From the NCBI GenBank assembly GCA_937967705.1, contig CALCJG010000323.1, positions 1 to 5,706 on the forward strand: a DNA stretch of 5,706 nucleotides. The letters run 5' to 3'. Source of the DNA: an uncultured Spirochaetia bacterium (GTDB lineage: Bacteria > Spirochaetota > UBA4802 > JAGODF01). The notes under the pieces were generated by a model. The model saw nothing but the letters and a program-made list of their open reading frames with translations. It had not been told where the DNA came from and ran no database searches. Position numbers and translations under genes: made by a program. This document shows positions 1 through 5,706 of the stretch, in pieces (within the stretch, counting starts at the first letter, position 1; each line of letters begins with the position of its first letter).

Positions 1-494
1 CCGTGCAGGGCCCGGTTTACGGTGCGTATCATTTTGAGGGAGGGCCCTCCGGTTTGTTCCTTCAGCAGGGCGGGAAGGGCCGTGGCGTCCCGGCTGAAAA
101 GGGAGTATTCCAGAAGGCTTTCCCGCGGGAGCAGGCGGATGATTTTCTCGTATTCCGCGGGACCGGTACGCATCACGACCACGTCAGGGGGGATATCCTT
201 GCGAAAAAAGAAGAGCGGCGCCAGGTAGAGGCCGGCTACCGGCGCTTCCAGATGGGGGGATACGGTCCTTTCAAAGGTGTTGGACGCCTCCTTGAGGCCC
301 AGAACCACCGGGGCCCACTGGCAGACATGCAGGGAACCCGGCGAGACCAGCAGTTCCTGGCCGAAGGTTGCCTCAAAGAGGGCCCGGCAGTAGGAGATCC
401 CGGAGTAGTGTTTGACGGTTTCAAATCCCCCGGTGGTTCCGGGAAGGATTTTGACTCCCACCGGCGGCAGGGAAAGGGTGATGGGTTCGTTCAT
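1..494 (-). CDS. DUF169-family protein, N-terminal 164 residues (3' end of gene outside window)
   Basis: The visible N-terminal part fits the DUF169 (COG2043) family of uncharacterised soluble proteins. Matching landmarks are a PPVGVK stretch at residues 10-15, a YC.AL motif around Cys36, a second cysteine at Cys58 followed by a LGL stretch near residue 66, the segment GLYLAPL at 88-94, and PDVVVM at 103-108. I see no signal peptide or membrane segment, so the protein is probably cytoplasmic. The function of the family is not established. The two conserved cysteines could suggest metal or cofactor binding, but that is inference. The start at 494 is supported by an AAGGAAG ribosome-binding site 4 bases upstream and by an ATGA overlap with the stop of the RND pump gene, which implies translational coupling in one operon. 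The open frame runs off the low-coordinate edge without a stop. The family call is from motif memory, not a profile search. Confidence 0.75.
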   Translation of the reverse strand, partial: MNEPITLSLPPVGVKILPGTTGGFETVKHYSGISYCRALFEATFGQELLVSPGSLHVCQWAPVVLGLKEASNTFERTVSPHLEAPVAGLYLAPLFFFRKDIPPDVVVMRTGPAEYEKIIRLLPRESLLEYSLFSRDATALPALLKEQTGGPSLKMIRTVNRALH

Positions 495-3400
495 ATCACT
501 TCCTTCTTTTTACTTTCCCAGCGGGAAAGGAGGCTGTAAGCGCTGGGAACCACGACGAGGGTGAGAAGCGTGGAAAAGATCATGCCCCCCAGCACACAGA
601 TGGCCATGGGAATGCGCGTCTCGGAACCGGGTCCCAGGGCCAGGGCGGGAGGAACCGCCGCGGCGATTGTGGAAAGGGACGTCATGATAATGGGCCGGAG
701 ACGGATGGGACAGGCGCTGAGGAGGGCCTCCCTGACCGAAAGTCCCTCCTCCCGCAGCTGATTGGTGAATTCCACCAGCAGAATGGAGTTCTTCTTGACC
801 AGACCCATCAGCAGGATGAGGCCGATGAAGCTGTACATGTTAAGGGAGTTGCCGGTGATGAGCAGCGTAATGATGGCTCCCGAGAAGCTGAAGGGCAGGG
901 CCAGCAGAATGGTGAAGGGGTGGATGTAGCTGTTGAACTGGCTGGCCAGTATCATGTAGGATATGATGATTCCGATGACCAGGGCGAAGATCAGGCTGTC
1001 GAAGGATTCCTTGGAGGTCTTGGCCTGTCCGGAGAGCTCCGCGTAATAGCCGTTCCCTAGTATGCCCCGGCTGATCTTCATCGCCTCGTCGACGGCCTCC
1101 TGCTGGGAGTATCCCGGGGCGGGATTGGCGTTTATGGTGATGGCCCTCTCGCGGTTGATACGGTTTACGGAGAGGAGCGACTTGGTTTGCTTGATCTTTA
1201 CCACTTCTGAAAGACGCACCAGTTCCCCCCGGTTGTTCCGCACGTAGAGATTGTTGATGTCTGCCGGTTTGCGCCGCTCGGTTCCCTTGAGCCGCAGCCT
1301 GATGTCGAAGCGGTGTCCCTCATCGGTGTATTTACCCTCCCGCTTGCCGCCTATCATGGCGCCCACGGTGTTGCCGATGCTCTCCATGCTGACACCTCGC
1401 AGCTCGGCGGCCCGGCGGTCCGGGATGACCTGTATCTCCGGCTGTCCCAGCTCGTAGTCGCTGTCCACATCCACCAGCTTGCCGCTCCTGGTCATGGCCG
1501 CCTCAATCCGCTGGCTGTACTCGCCCAACTTGTCCCAGTCGGAACCCCGTATGCTGAATTCCACGGGAAATCCCCGGCGCGAGGTGAACCCCCGGGTGGA
1601 GAGGTCCTGTACCGTCACGCGCAGGTCCGGGGAGAGGAGGGGAACCTGCTTGCGCACCATGCTGGCGAACTCCGCCTGGGTGAGAGGGCGTTTCTTCTCT
1701 GGATTGACCGGCCGGTTCTCGGGATTTTTGAGAGTCACGAAGATCAGGGCTGTGTTGATCTCCCCGCCCCGGAATCCCCCCACCGCCACATAATATCCCC
1801 GAACCTCCTTTTTGGAGGCGAGGTAGGCTTCCACTTGTTTAGTCAGGGAATCCGTGTAATCGATGGAAGAGCCCACGGGGGTTTTCAGCTGAAGGATGAA
1901 CATGCTCTGGTCCTGAGGGGGAATGAATTCCTTTTTAATGGGAATGAGCAGAGCGAAAGAGAGGGCAAAGAGCGCAAATGCCGTCAGAATGACCTTGTAC
2001 CGGTGATCAAGGGCGAAGCGGAGCACCTTGGCGTAACGGGTCGCGAAGAATCCGAAAAAGGATTCCACGATAAGGTTGAGGATGCCCCCCTTGTCGGGAA
2101 GCTCGAGGAACTGAGAGCAGCGCATGGGGGTCAGGGTGAGCGCCTCCAGCAGGGAGATCATGACGGCGGCGGATATGGTGACGCCGAACTGGAGAAAAAA
2201 CTTTCCTATGATCCCGGACATGAAGGCCACAGGGAGGAAGATAGCTATGATAGCCAGGGTGGCGGCCAGCGCTGCGAAGGTGATCTGCCGGGCCCCCAGC
2301 ATGGCAGACTTGATTCGGCTCTCCCCCATCTCATGATAGCGCGATATGTTCTCCAGGACCATGATGGCGTCGTCCACCACGATTCCGATGGCCAGCGACA
2401 GGGCGAGCAGGGTGAAAGTGTTGAGCGTGTAGCCGAAGAAATAGATTGGGATGAAGGTTCCCATGATTGAAGTGGGAATGGCCAGCAGGATGTTGAAGGT
2501 GGAGCTGAAGGAGCCCAGGAAGATCAGGCAGACGAATCCGGTCAGCAGGGCTGAGAGAACGAGGGAAAATACGAGCTCGTCTGTGGATTCCTCGATGTAG
2601 GTGGTCATGTCATGGGATACGGCTATGCTGTAGCCCTCGGGAAGTTTCTTCTTTAAATCCTCCACTAGTTTCTTGACGTTCTGCGCCACCTCGATGGTGT
2701 TGGACTTTCTCTGCTTCATGATTCCCAGACCCACGGCTTGCTGGCCGTTGAAGCGGGATATCCGCCGTACGTCGTCCAGGCTGTCCTCGATCTCGGCCAC
2801 GTCGCCCAGGAATATCTTGCTGTATATGGGCATGTTGCCCCGCGAGGTGATGGGCAGCATTTTCAGGGACTGTATGGTCTCGGCTTCCCCCTTGGAGCGA
2901 ATGATGATCTCATGACGGGCCGTTTCGATGCGGCCTCCGGGGACCTCCACATGCTCGCGTCCGATGGCGCGCAGGATATCGTCCACCGAAAGTTCATACC
3001 TGTTGAGCTTGTCCCGGTCCACCCAGATTCGAACGTTCCGGTCGACGTATCCCCCCAGGCGCACTTCCCCTACGCCCTTAACGGCCTGGAACTTATCCTT
3101 CACGTGATAACGGGCATAAACCATCAGTTCCTTGAGGGAATGCGTGGAGGTGAGGGCCACCCAGAGTATGGGAAAATCCTCCGGGTTTCGCTTGGTGATG
3201 ACCGGAGGGTCCATCTCCTTCGGCAGGAGCCTCTGTGCCTGGGAGATGCGGGAGTTGATCTCCTGCAGGGCTACGTCCACGTCCCGCTCTATATCCAGCT
3301 CCACGGTGATTTGGGCCCGGCTGTGATAGGCGGTGGAACGCACCTCCTGTATGCCCTCGACGTTCATCACCGCATCCTCGATGATGTCGATCACATCGGT

Positions 3401-3580
3401 CTCCACGATCTCCGGGGCGGCCCCCTCATAGGTAACGTCTATGTTGATGACGGGGAAATCCACGTCGGGCATCTGGGATATTCCCATGCGGCTGTAGGAT
3501 ATGGCGCCGAAAAAGATGAGACCGGTCATGAGCATCCATGCGAAGACGGGATTTCTGATCGACAGATCTGACAATGTCAT
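491..3580 (-). CDS. RND-family efflux permease, HAE1 (AcrB/MexB-like) class, complete
   Basis: This is the inner-membrane proton-driven pump of a tripartite exporter, 1029 aa against about 1050 for AcrB. The usual duplicated architecture is visible: TM1 at about 12-30, a large periplasmic domain at about 32-335, TM2-TM6 at about 336-485, TM7 at about 528-548, a second periplasmic domain at about 550-860, and TM8-TM12 at about 862-1018. The proton-relay residues are present: Asp403-Asp404 in TM4 (GIVVDDAIMVLEN), Lys930 in TM10 (GLVKKNSILLVEF), and Arg960 and Thr967 in RLRPIIMTS. The paired Asp and the VVDDAI context fit drug/hydrophobe pumps rather than heavy-metal CusA types; the substrate cannot be told. 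The start is supported by the typical MTLSDLSIRNPVFA opening and a strong AAGGAAGG ribosome-binding site 9 bases upstream. It follows the outer-membrane gene by 21 bp and overlaps the DUF169 gene by 4 bp. No frameshift or missing motif is seen. Confidence 0.97.
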   Translation of the reverse strand: MTLSDLSIRNPVFAWMLMTGLIFFGAISYSRMGISQMPDVDFPVINIDVTYEGAAPEIVETDVIDIIEDAVMNVEGIQEVRSTAYHSRAQITVELDIERDVDVALQEINSRISQAQRLLPKEMDPPVITKRNPEDFPILWVALTSTHSLKELMVYARYHVKDKFQAVKGVGEVRLGGYVDRNVRIWVDRDKLNRYELSVDDILRAIGREHVEVPGGRIETARHEIIIRSKGEAETIQSLKMLPITSRGNMPIYSKIFLGDVAEIEDSLDDVRRISRFNGQQAVGLGIMKQRKSNTIEVAQNVKKLVEDLKKKLPEGYSIAVSHDMTTYIEESTDELVFSLVLSALLTGFVCLIFLGSFSSTFNILLAIPTSIMGTFIPIYFFGYTLNTFTLLALSLAIGIVVDDAIMVLENISRYHEMGESRIKSAMLGARQITFAALAATLAIIAIFLPVAFMSGIIGKFFLQFGVTISAAVMISLLEALTLTPMRCSQFLELPDKGGILNLIVESFFGFFATRYAKVLRFALDHRYKVILTAFALFALSFALLIPIKKEFIPPQDQSMFILQLKTPVGSSIDYTDSLTKQVEAYLASKKEVRGYYVAVGGFRGGEINTALIFVTLKNPENRPVNPEKKRPLTQAEFASMVRKQVPLLSPDLRVTVQDLSTRGFTSRRGFPVEFSIRGSDWDKLGEYSQRIEAAMTRSGKLVDVDSDYELGQPEIQVIPDRRAAELRGVSMESIGNTVGAMIGGKREGKYTDEGHRFDIRLRLKGTERRKPADINNLYVRNNRGELVRLSEVVKIKQTKSLLSVNRINRERAITINANPAPGYSQQEAVDEAMKISRGILGNGYYAELSGQAKTSKESFDSLIFALVIGIIISYMILASQFNSYIHPFTILLALPFSFSGAIITLLITGNSLNMYSFIGLILLMGLVKKNSILLVEFTNQLREEGLSVREALLSACPIRLRPIIMTSLSTIAAAVPPALALGPGSETRIPMAICVLGGMIFSTLLTLVVVPSAYSLLSRWESKKKEVI
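499..505 (-). promoter_or_regulatory. Ribosome-binding site of the DUF169 gene, inside the RND gene end
   Basis: The minus strand reads AAGGAAG four bases before the ATG at 494; its AGGA core is six bases away. The site lies within the last codons of the RND permease, whose TGA (493-491) shares bases with the DUF169 ATG (494-492). This supports the start choice and points to reinitiation or coupled translation. Confidence 0.7.
513..529 (-). repeat. Perfect 7-bp inverted repeat just upstream of the DUF169 ribosome-binding site
   Basis: The minus strand reads CTTTCCC, a 3-base loop GCT, then GGGAAAG, so the RNA can form a 7-bp hairpin. It lies in the last codons of the RND gene (around Ser1019-Ser1023) and ends 7 bases before the DUF169 ribosome-binding site. 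No U-tract follows on the transcribed strand, so it is not a standard intrinsic terminator. A role in tuning coupled translation or in mRNA processing is inference. Confidence 0.5.
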
Positions 3581-3589
3581 GGTTCGGGG

Positions 3590-3597
3590 CCTTCCTT
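3590..3597 (-). promoter_or_regulatory. Strong ribosome-binding site of the RND permease gene
   Basis: AAGGAAGG on the minus strand lies 9 bases before the ATG at 3580, in the 21-bp gap after the outer-membrane gene's TAA stop (3604-3602). It fixes the permease start. Confidence 0.75.
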
Positions 3598-3601
3598 TCC
3601 C

Positions 3602-4972
3602 TTATTTCTTACGCGGTGTGCTTTTGAGATTCAGCACACCGCTGCCGCTGAATTCATTGAGCGCCACGCCCAGGCGTATGCGGTTATAGCTGTTCTGCAG
3701 ACGTATGGTCTCATAATCCTCCCGGGCGTTGTAGAGGGATGTGAGGGCCGTGAAGACGTCCAGAATCGTGACCAGGTTGAGGCGGTATTCTTTCATGAGG
3801 GCCCGGTAGTTCCGCTCGGCGGAGTCGAGGGCGCTCTTATAAGCTTCCAGTTCGCCCCGGGTGCTCTCCCAGCGCTGATAGGCGTCAGCCATCTCCGTGC
3901 GGGCGGTGCGCAGGGTCTGTGCGTATTTCAGCTCCGCCTGCCGGAGTGAGGAACGGGCCTCCTTGACCCGGGCGCTAACGATACCCCCGGAAAAGAGAGG
4001 GAGCTCGGCGCCCAGAGCCCCGTAGTAGTCCCGGCCGGACATGTCCTTCTGGTAGAGGCGGTAGTATCCTTCCAGGTAGATCGAGGGGAGATGGCCTCCC
4101 TGTTCCACCCTGAGGCGCGTTTCGGCGTATTTGATCTCCTCCTGGACAGCCTTCACGTCCCAGCGCTCTTTCAGAATGTCCTTGAGGCGCTCTTTCGGGA
4201 CGACGGATTTCCCGGCGATCTCCTCATCCGTCAGGGTGCTGTCGACGGGCATGGAGGCCAGGACCGACAGGGACATGCGGGAGCTCTCAAGCTCCTTGCG
4301 CAGGGATTTGATCTCCGCCTCCAGTTTATAGATCTCCGTGTTGATTCGGAGCACCTCCGTCTCCCGGCTGCGGCCGACACGGACCCGCCGCTTCAGCTCT
4401 CCCAGGGTCTTTTTGTAGAGCGAGATTATCTCCTGCTTGTTTTTAAGAGTACGCTCCATCTGGAGAACGCTAAAATAATACTGGGCCACCTGAAGGAGCA
4501 GCTGCCCCGCGTTGTGGGCCAGTTCATAGCGGCGCATGCGAATCTCGTATTTGGAGCCCTTGAAGGTGTACCACTCCTGCAGGCCCGTTATAATGGGCTG
4601 CCGGGCGTAGAGGCTCACGTTGGTCTTGGTGTTGGGCGTATACCCGGGGGTGTCGTTCTCGGGGAATACCTTGATGGCTTTGAGGGATATCCTGGGAAGC
4701 ATGCTCCCAAAGGCCTGGTTCTTGTGAGTTTCCGCCTGCAGATACTTTTCGCCGCTGACGGCGATCTGTTCGGTCTTCTTGACTGCCAGGGCATAGACAT
4801 CGAAGAGGGAGAGGGGGGTTTTTCCGGGCGCTGGAAGATCGCTCTCCCTGATACCTGTAATCTCCTCCAGGACCTTTAACCTTTTCTTTTCGTCATCTCC
4901 CCATACGGCAGTTGGCAAAGAAAAGGAGATCAGGAAAAGAAGGCAGAAACCGGCAATAAAATATCTCTTCAT
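3602..4972 (-). CDS. TolC-family outer-membrane efflux protein, complete
   Basis: This 456-aa protein is the outer-membrane channel component expected to work with the RND pump encoded next. The N-terminus is a clear Sec signal peptide: MKRY, a hydrophobic core at about 5-20, and likely cleavage after AVWG at residue 25. The mature part shows the two tandem outer-membrane-efflux-protein repeats. Repeat one has SLFDVYALAVKKTEQI near 55-70, LPRISL near 92-97 and QPIITGLQEW at 125-134. Repeat two has WDVKAVQEEIKYAETRLRVE at 271-290, LPSIYLEGYY at 295-304, LGAELPLFSGG at 320-330 and TILDVFTAL at 402-410. The regions between are long amphipathic helices rich in Glu, Lys and Arg. Length is typical for the family. 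The start is firm: an in-frame TAA lies 6 bases before the ATG and the next Met is residue 91. It is the first gene of the apparent operon, followed 21 bp later by the RND permease. Confidence 0.93.
   Translation of the reverse strand: MKRYFIAGFCLLFLISFSLPTAVWGDDEKKRLKVLEEITGIRESDLPAPGKTPLSLFDVYALAVKKTEQIAVSGEKYLQAETHKNQAFGSMLPRISLKAIKVFPENDTPGYTPNTKTNVSLYARQPIITGLQEWYTFKGSKYEIRMRRYELAHNAGQLLLQVAQYYFSVLQMERTLKNKQEIISLYKKTLGELKRRVRVGRSRETEVLRINTEIYKLEAEIKSLRKELESSRMSLSVLASMPVDSTLTDEEIAGKSVVPKERLKDILKERWDVKAVQEEIKYAETRLRVEQGGHLPSIYLEGYYRLYQKDMSGRDYYGALGAELPLFSGGIVSARVKEARSSLRQAELKYAQTLRTARTEMADAYQRWESTRGELEAYKSALDSAERNYRALMKEYRLNLVTILDVFTALTSLYNAREDYETIRLQNSYNRIRLGVALNEFSGSGVLNLKSTPRKK
3613..3642 (-). 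repeat. Perfect 10-bp inverted repeat at the outer-membrane gene/RND gene junction
   Basis: The arms are 3633-3642 and 3613-3622. On the minus strand they read GCGGTGTGCT and AGCACACCGC, separated by a 10-base loop, with 7 of 10 pairs G-C. The repeat spans the last codons of the outer-membrane protein (about residues 444-453, GVLNLKSTPR). Its 3' edge is 15 bases before the RND ribosome-binding site. An A/G-rich stretch follows rather than a U-tract, so it does not look like an intrinsic terminator on this strand. It is a plausible intercistronic stem that stabilises the upstream message, marks a processing point or modulates RND translation. The structure is seen in the sequence; the role is inference. 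Confidence 0.55.
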
Positions 4973-4983
4973 CGAGGTTTATT

Positions 4984-4988
4984 TCCTA
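4984..4988 (-). promoter_or_regulatory. Weak ribosome-binding site for the outer-membrane efflux gene
   Basis: TAGGA on the minus strand lies 11 bases before the ATG at 4972, a longer spacing and weaker match than the sites of the two downstream genes. No better candidate is visible near this start. Confidence 0.4.
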
Positions 4989-5012
4989 TAGGTCCGAGTG
5001 TCATCATTGAGG

Positions 5013-5022
5013 CTGTCCGGCA
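5013..5022. repeat. Copy 1 of a 10-bp direct repeat (CTGTCCGGCA)
   Basis: This is identical to 5171-5180 in the same spacer, 158 bp apart. It lies about 40 bp upstream of the outer-membrane gene start. It could be a regulator half-site or chance; it is not a palindrome. Confidence 0.35.
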
Positions 5023-5170
5023 TCATTTTTACCAGTTCAGGGATCGGGAATAAAGGTTCTGTTTATGAGCTATTTGCTCCTGGGAAATGCTTCCGTTTGT
5101 TACTATCGGCTAATTAATTATCACGATGATGTCTCTGGCAATCAGAAAACCGGGCATATAATAAATAATC

Positions 5171-5180
5171 CTGTCCGGCA
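5171..5180. repeat. Copy 2 of a 10-bp direct repeat (CTGTCCGGCA)
   Basis: This is identical to 5013-5022. It lies in the spacer of the loose promoter candidate, between its TTGTGC and TATATG hexamers, so a repressor-type operator is conceivable but unsupported by any known motif. Confidence 0.35.
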
Positions 5181-5243
5181 CAAATATCATTAGACCCCTG
5201 TTGAGAGTTATTGGTTCCCTTTTTTTAGAGGGATGTTTTACAC

Positions 5244-5706
5244 TCAGCGCGGTCGTGCACGGCTCCTGCGTAAAACCTCCGGTGTAAAGCGCTTCAGCGA
5301 CAATGACAGGGTCACTACGGTAACGGAACTCAGGGCCATGGCCAGACCCGCCAGCTCCGGTTTAAAGGTGATGTGGAGGAGAGGGTAGAGCGCCCCGGCG
5401 GCCATGGGGACCAGGAGCATGTTGTAGGCGAAGGCCCAGAAGAGATTCTGTCTAATCCGGCGCATCACCCTGCGACCCAGCTCAATGGCCGCCGCCACGT
5501 CCCGCATGTCCCCCTTCATGAGGACCATGTCGCCGCTGTCAATGGCGATATCGGTTCCCGTTCCCACGGCGATTCCGATGTCCGCCTGGGCGAGGGCAGG
5601 GGCGTCGTTGATCCCATCCCCCACGAAGACTGCTGCATGGCCCTCCTCCTGAAGGAGCTTTACCTCGTCGGCCTTGCCCCCCGGAAGCACTCCGGCGATG
5701 ACGCGG
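5244..5706 (-). CDS. copA: Cu(I)-type P1B ATPase (CopA-like), C-terminal fragment (5' end outside window)
   Basis: These are the last roughly 154 codons of a heavy-metal P-type ATPase, which uses ATP to move a metal ion across the inner membrane. The frame is open to the window edge and reads RVIAGVLPGGKADEVK, so the GTG at 5690 is internal rather than a start. The P-domain hinge motif GDGINDAPAL.QADIGIAVGTGTD is intact. Two final membrane helices follow. TM7 carries the Tyr-Asn pair (FAYNMLL), and TM8 carries Met and Ser four residues apart in MALSS. These residues contribute to the Cu(I) site in P1B-1 pumps, supporting copper export rather than Zn/Cd. The Asn usually found a few residues later in TM8 (SSVxVVxN) is Leu here. 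The protein ends in a basic tail (RRSRARPR) without a C-terminal metal-binding domain. The N-terminal domains and the CPx motif are not visible. It lies 271 bp upstream of the efflux genes on the same strand. Confidence 0.93.
   Translation of the reverse strand, partial: RVIAGVLPGGKADEVKLLQEEGHAAVFVGDGINDAPALAQADIGIAVGTGTDIAIDSGDMVLMKGDMRDVAAAIELGRRVMRRIRQNLFWAFAYNMLLVPMAAGALYPLLHITFKPELAGLAMALSSVTVVTLSLSLKRFTPEVLRRSRARPR

Larger units (their letters stand above)
4973..5243. other. 271-bp AT-rich intergenic spacer, probable promoter/leader of the efflux operon
   Basis: No protein of recognisable family and no tRNA-like or other RNA gene is seen here. Base composition is clearly AT-richer than the flanking genes. 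Visible elements are a 10-bp perfect AT palindrome TAATTAATTA at 5111-5120, an exact 10-bp direct repeat at 5013-5022 and 5171-5180, and an A/T run (seven T on the plus strand at 5220-5226). A loose minus-strand promoter candidate has TTGTGC at 5183-5178 and TATATG at 5160-5155 with a 17-base gap, but only partial matches to sigma-70 consensus. Just after the ATPase stop a 5-bp stem (TCCCT/AGGGA on the minus strand) lacks a U-tract, so no convincing terminator separates the ATPase gene from the efflux genes. Confidence 0.5.

Noticed and set aside
3..539. Plus-strand open frame of 178 codons at the window start
   Set aside because: It is antisense to the DUF169 gene and the end of the RND gene; the minus-strand frame has family motifs, a ribosome-binding site and a coupled start.
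1313..2470. Long plus-strand open frame (385 codons) opposite the RND gene
   Set aside because: It lies entirely antisense to a clearly real RND permease in GC-rich DNA, and its translation is low-complexity Gly/Glu/His-rich with no recognisable domain. It is a shadow frame.
2738..3571. Plus-strand open frame of 277 codons antisense to the RND N-terminal half
   Set aside because: It is fully covered by the permease coding sequence, resembles no family, and has the composition expected of a reverse-strand shadow.
4091..4879. Plus-strand open frame of 262 codons antisense to the outer-membrane gene
   Set aside because: The opposite strand encodes a full TolC-family protein with signal peptide and both repeats; this frame is its shadow.
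4943..4945. Cys10 of the outer-membrane protein as a lipobox cysteine
   Set aside because: The residues before it (IAGF) do not fit a lipobox, and it lies too early, inside the hydrophobic core of an ordinary signal peptide with a later cleavage site.
4979..5026. 15-codon frame directly before, and in frame with, the outer-membrane gene
   Set aside because: It has no good ribosome-binding site and is too short to support; it ends at the TAA six bases before the real start.
5221..5239. TCCCT/AGGGA 5-bp stem after the ATPase stop as a terminator
   Set aside because: The stem is short with an A-rich loop, and no U-tract follows on the minus strand; the T run is on the opposite strand.
1..5706. 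CRISPR arrays, insertion sequences, tRNA or rRNA genes, attachment sites
   Set aside because: I saw no regularly spaced repeats, transposase-like frames, terminal inverted repeats or structured RNA genes on either strand.

Overview
The window holds four protein-coding genes, all on the minus strand, so transcription runs from high to low coordinates. An outer-membrane efflux protein and an inner-membrane RND permease place the DNA in a diderm (Gram-negative) bacterium. Coding regions are fairly GC-rich, and the one sizeable spacer is visibly AT-richer. The protein styles (a DUF169 protein, an HAE1-type RND pump with a GLVKKN motif in TM10, a P1B copper ATPase) would fit an anaerobic Desulfobacterota/'Deltaproteobacteria'-like or related lineage. 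That placement is only an inference; nothing in the window fixes the taxon.

Layout in transcription order. (1) 5706-5244 is the C-terminal part of a Cu(I)-type P1B ATPase (CopA-like), whose 5' end lies outside the window. (2) 5243-4973 is a 271-bp AT-rich spacer with no recognisable gene. It carries an exact 10-bp direct repeat 158 bp apart, a 10-bp AT palindrome, and probably the promoter and leader of the next operon. (3) 4972-3602 is a TolC-family outer-membrane factor with a signal peptide. (4) 3580-491 is a complete 1029-aa RND permease of the drug/hydrophobe (HAE1, AcrB-like) class, 21 bp downstream of the outer-membrane gene. (5) 494-1 is the first 164 codons of a DUF169-family protein, whose start overlaps the RND stop in an ATGA arrangement; the gene runs off the window.

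The outer-membrane factor, the RND pump and the DUF169 protein look like one operon. The first two would form the outer and inner parts of a tripartite exporter. The periplasmic adaptor (MFP) that normally joins them is not encoded between or directly before them, so it must lie downstream of the DUF169 gene or elsewhere. Both internal gene junctions carry a perfect inverted repeat just before the ribosome-binding site of the next gene: a 10-bp stem before the RND gene and a 7-bp stem before DUF169. This suggests mRNA-level tuning of the relative amounts of the three products.

Most of the window is ordinary efflux biology. The points that merit a second look are the translational coupling of an uncharacterised DUF169 protein to an RND pump, the adaptor-less gene order, and the paired junction hairpins. 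I did not find evidence for a wholly new system.
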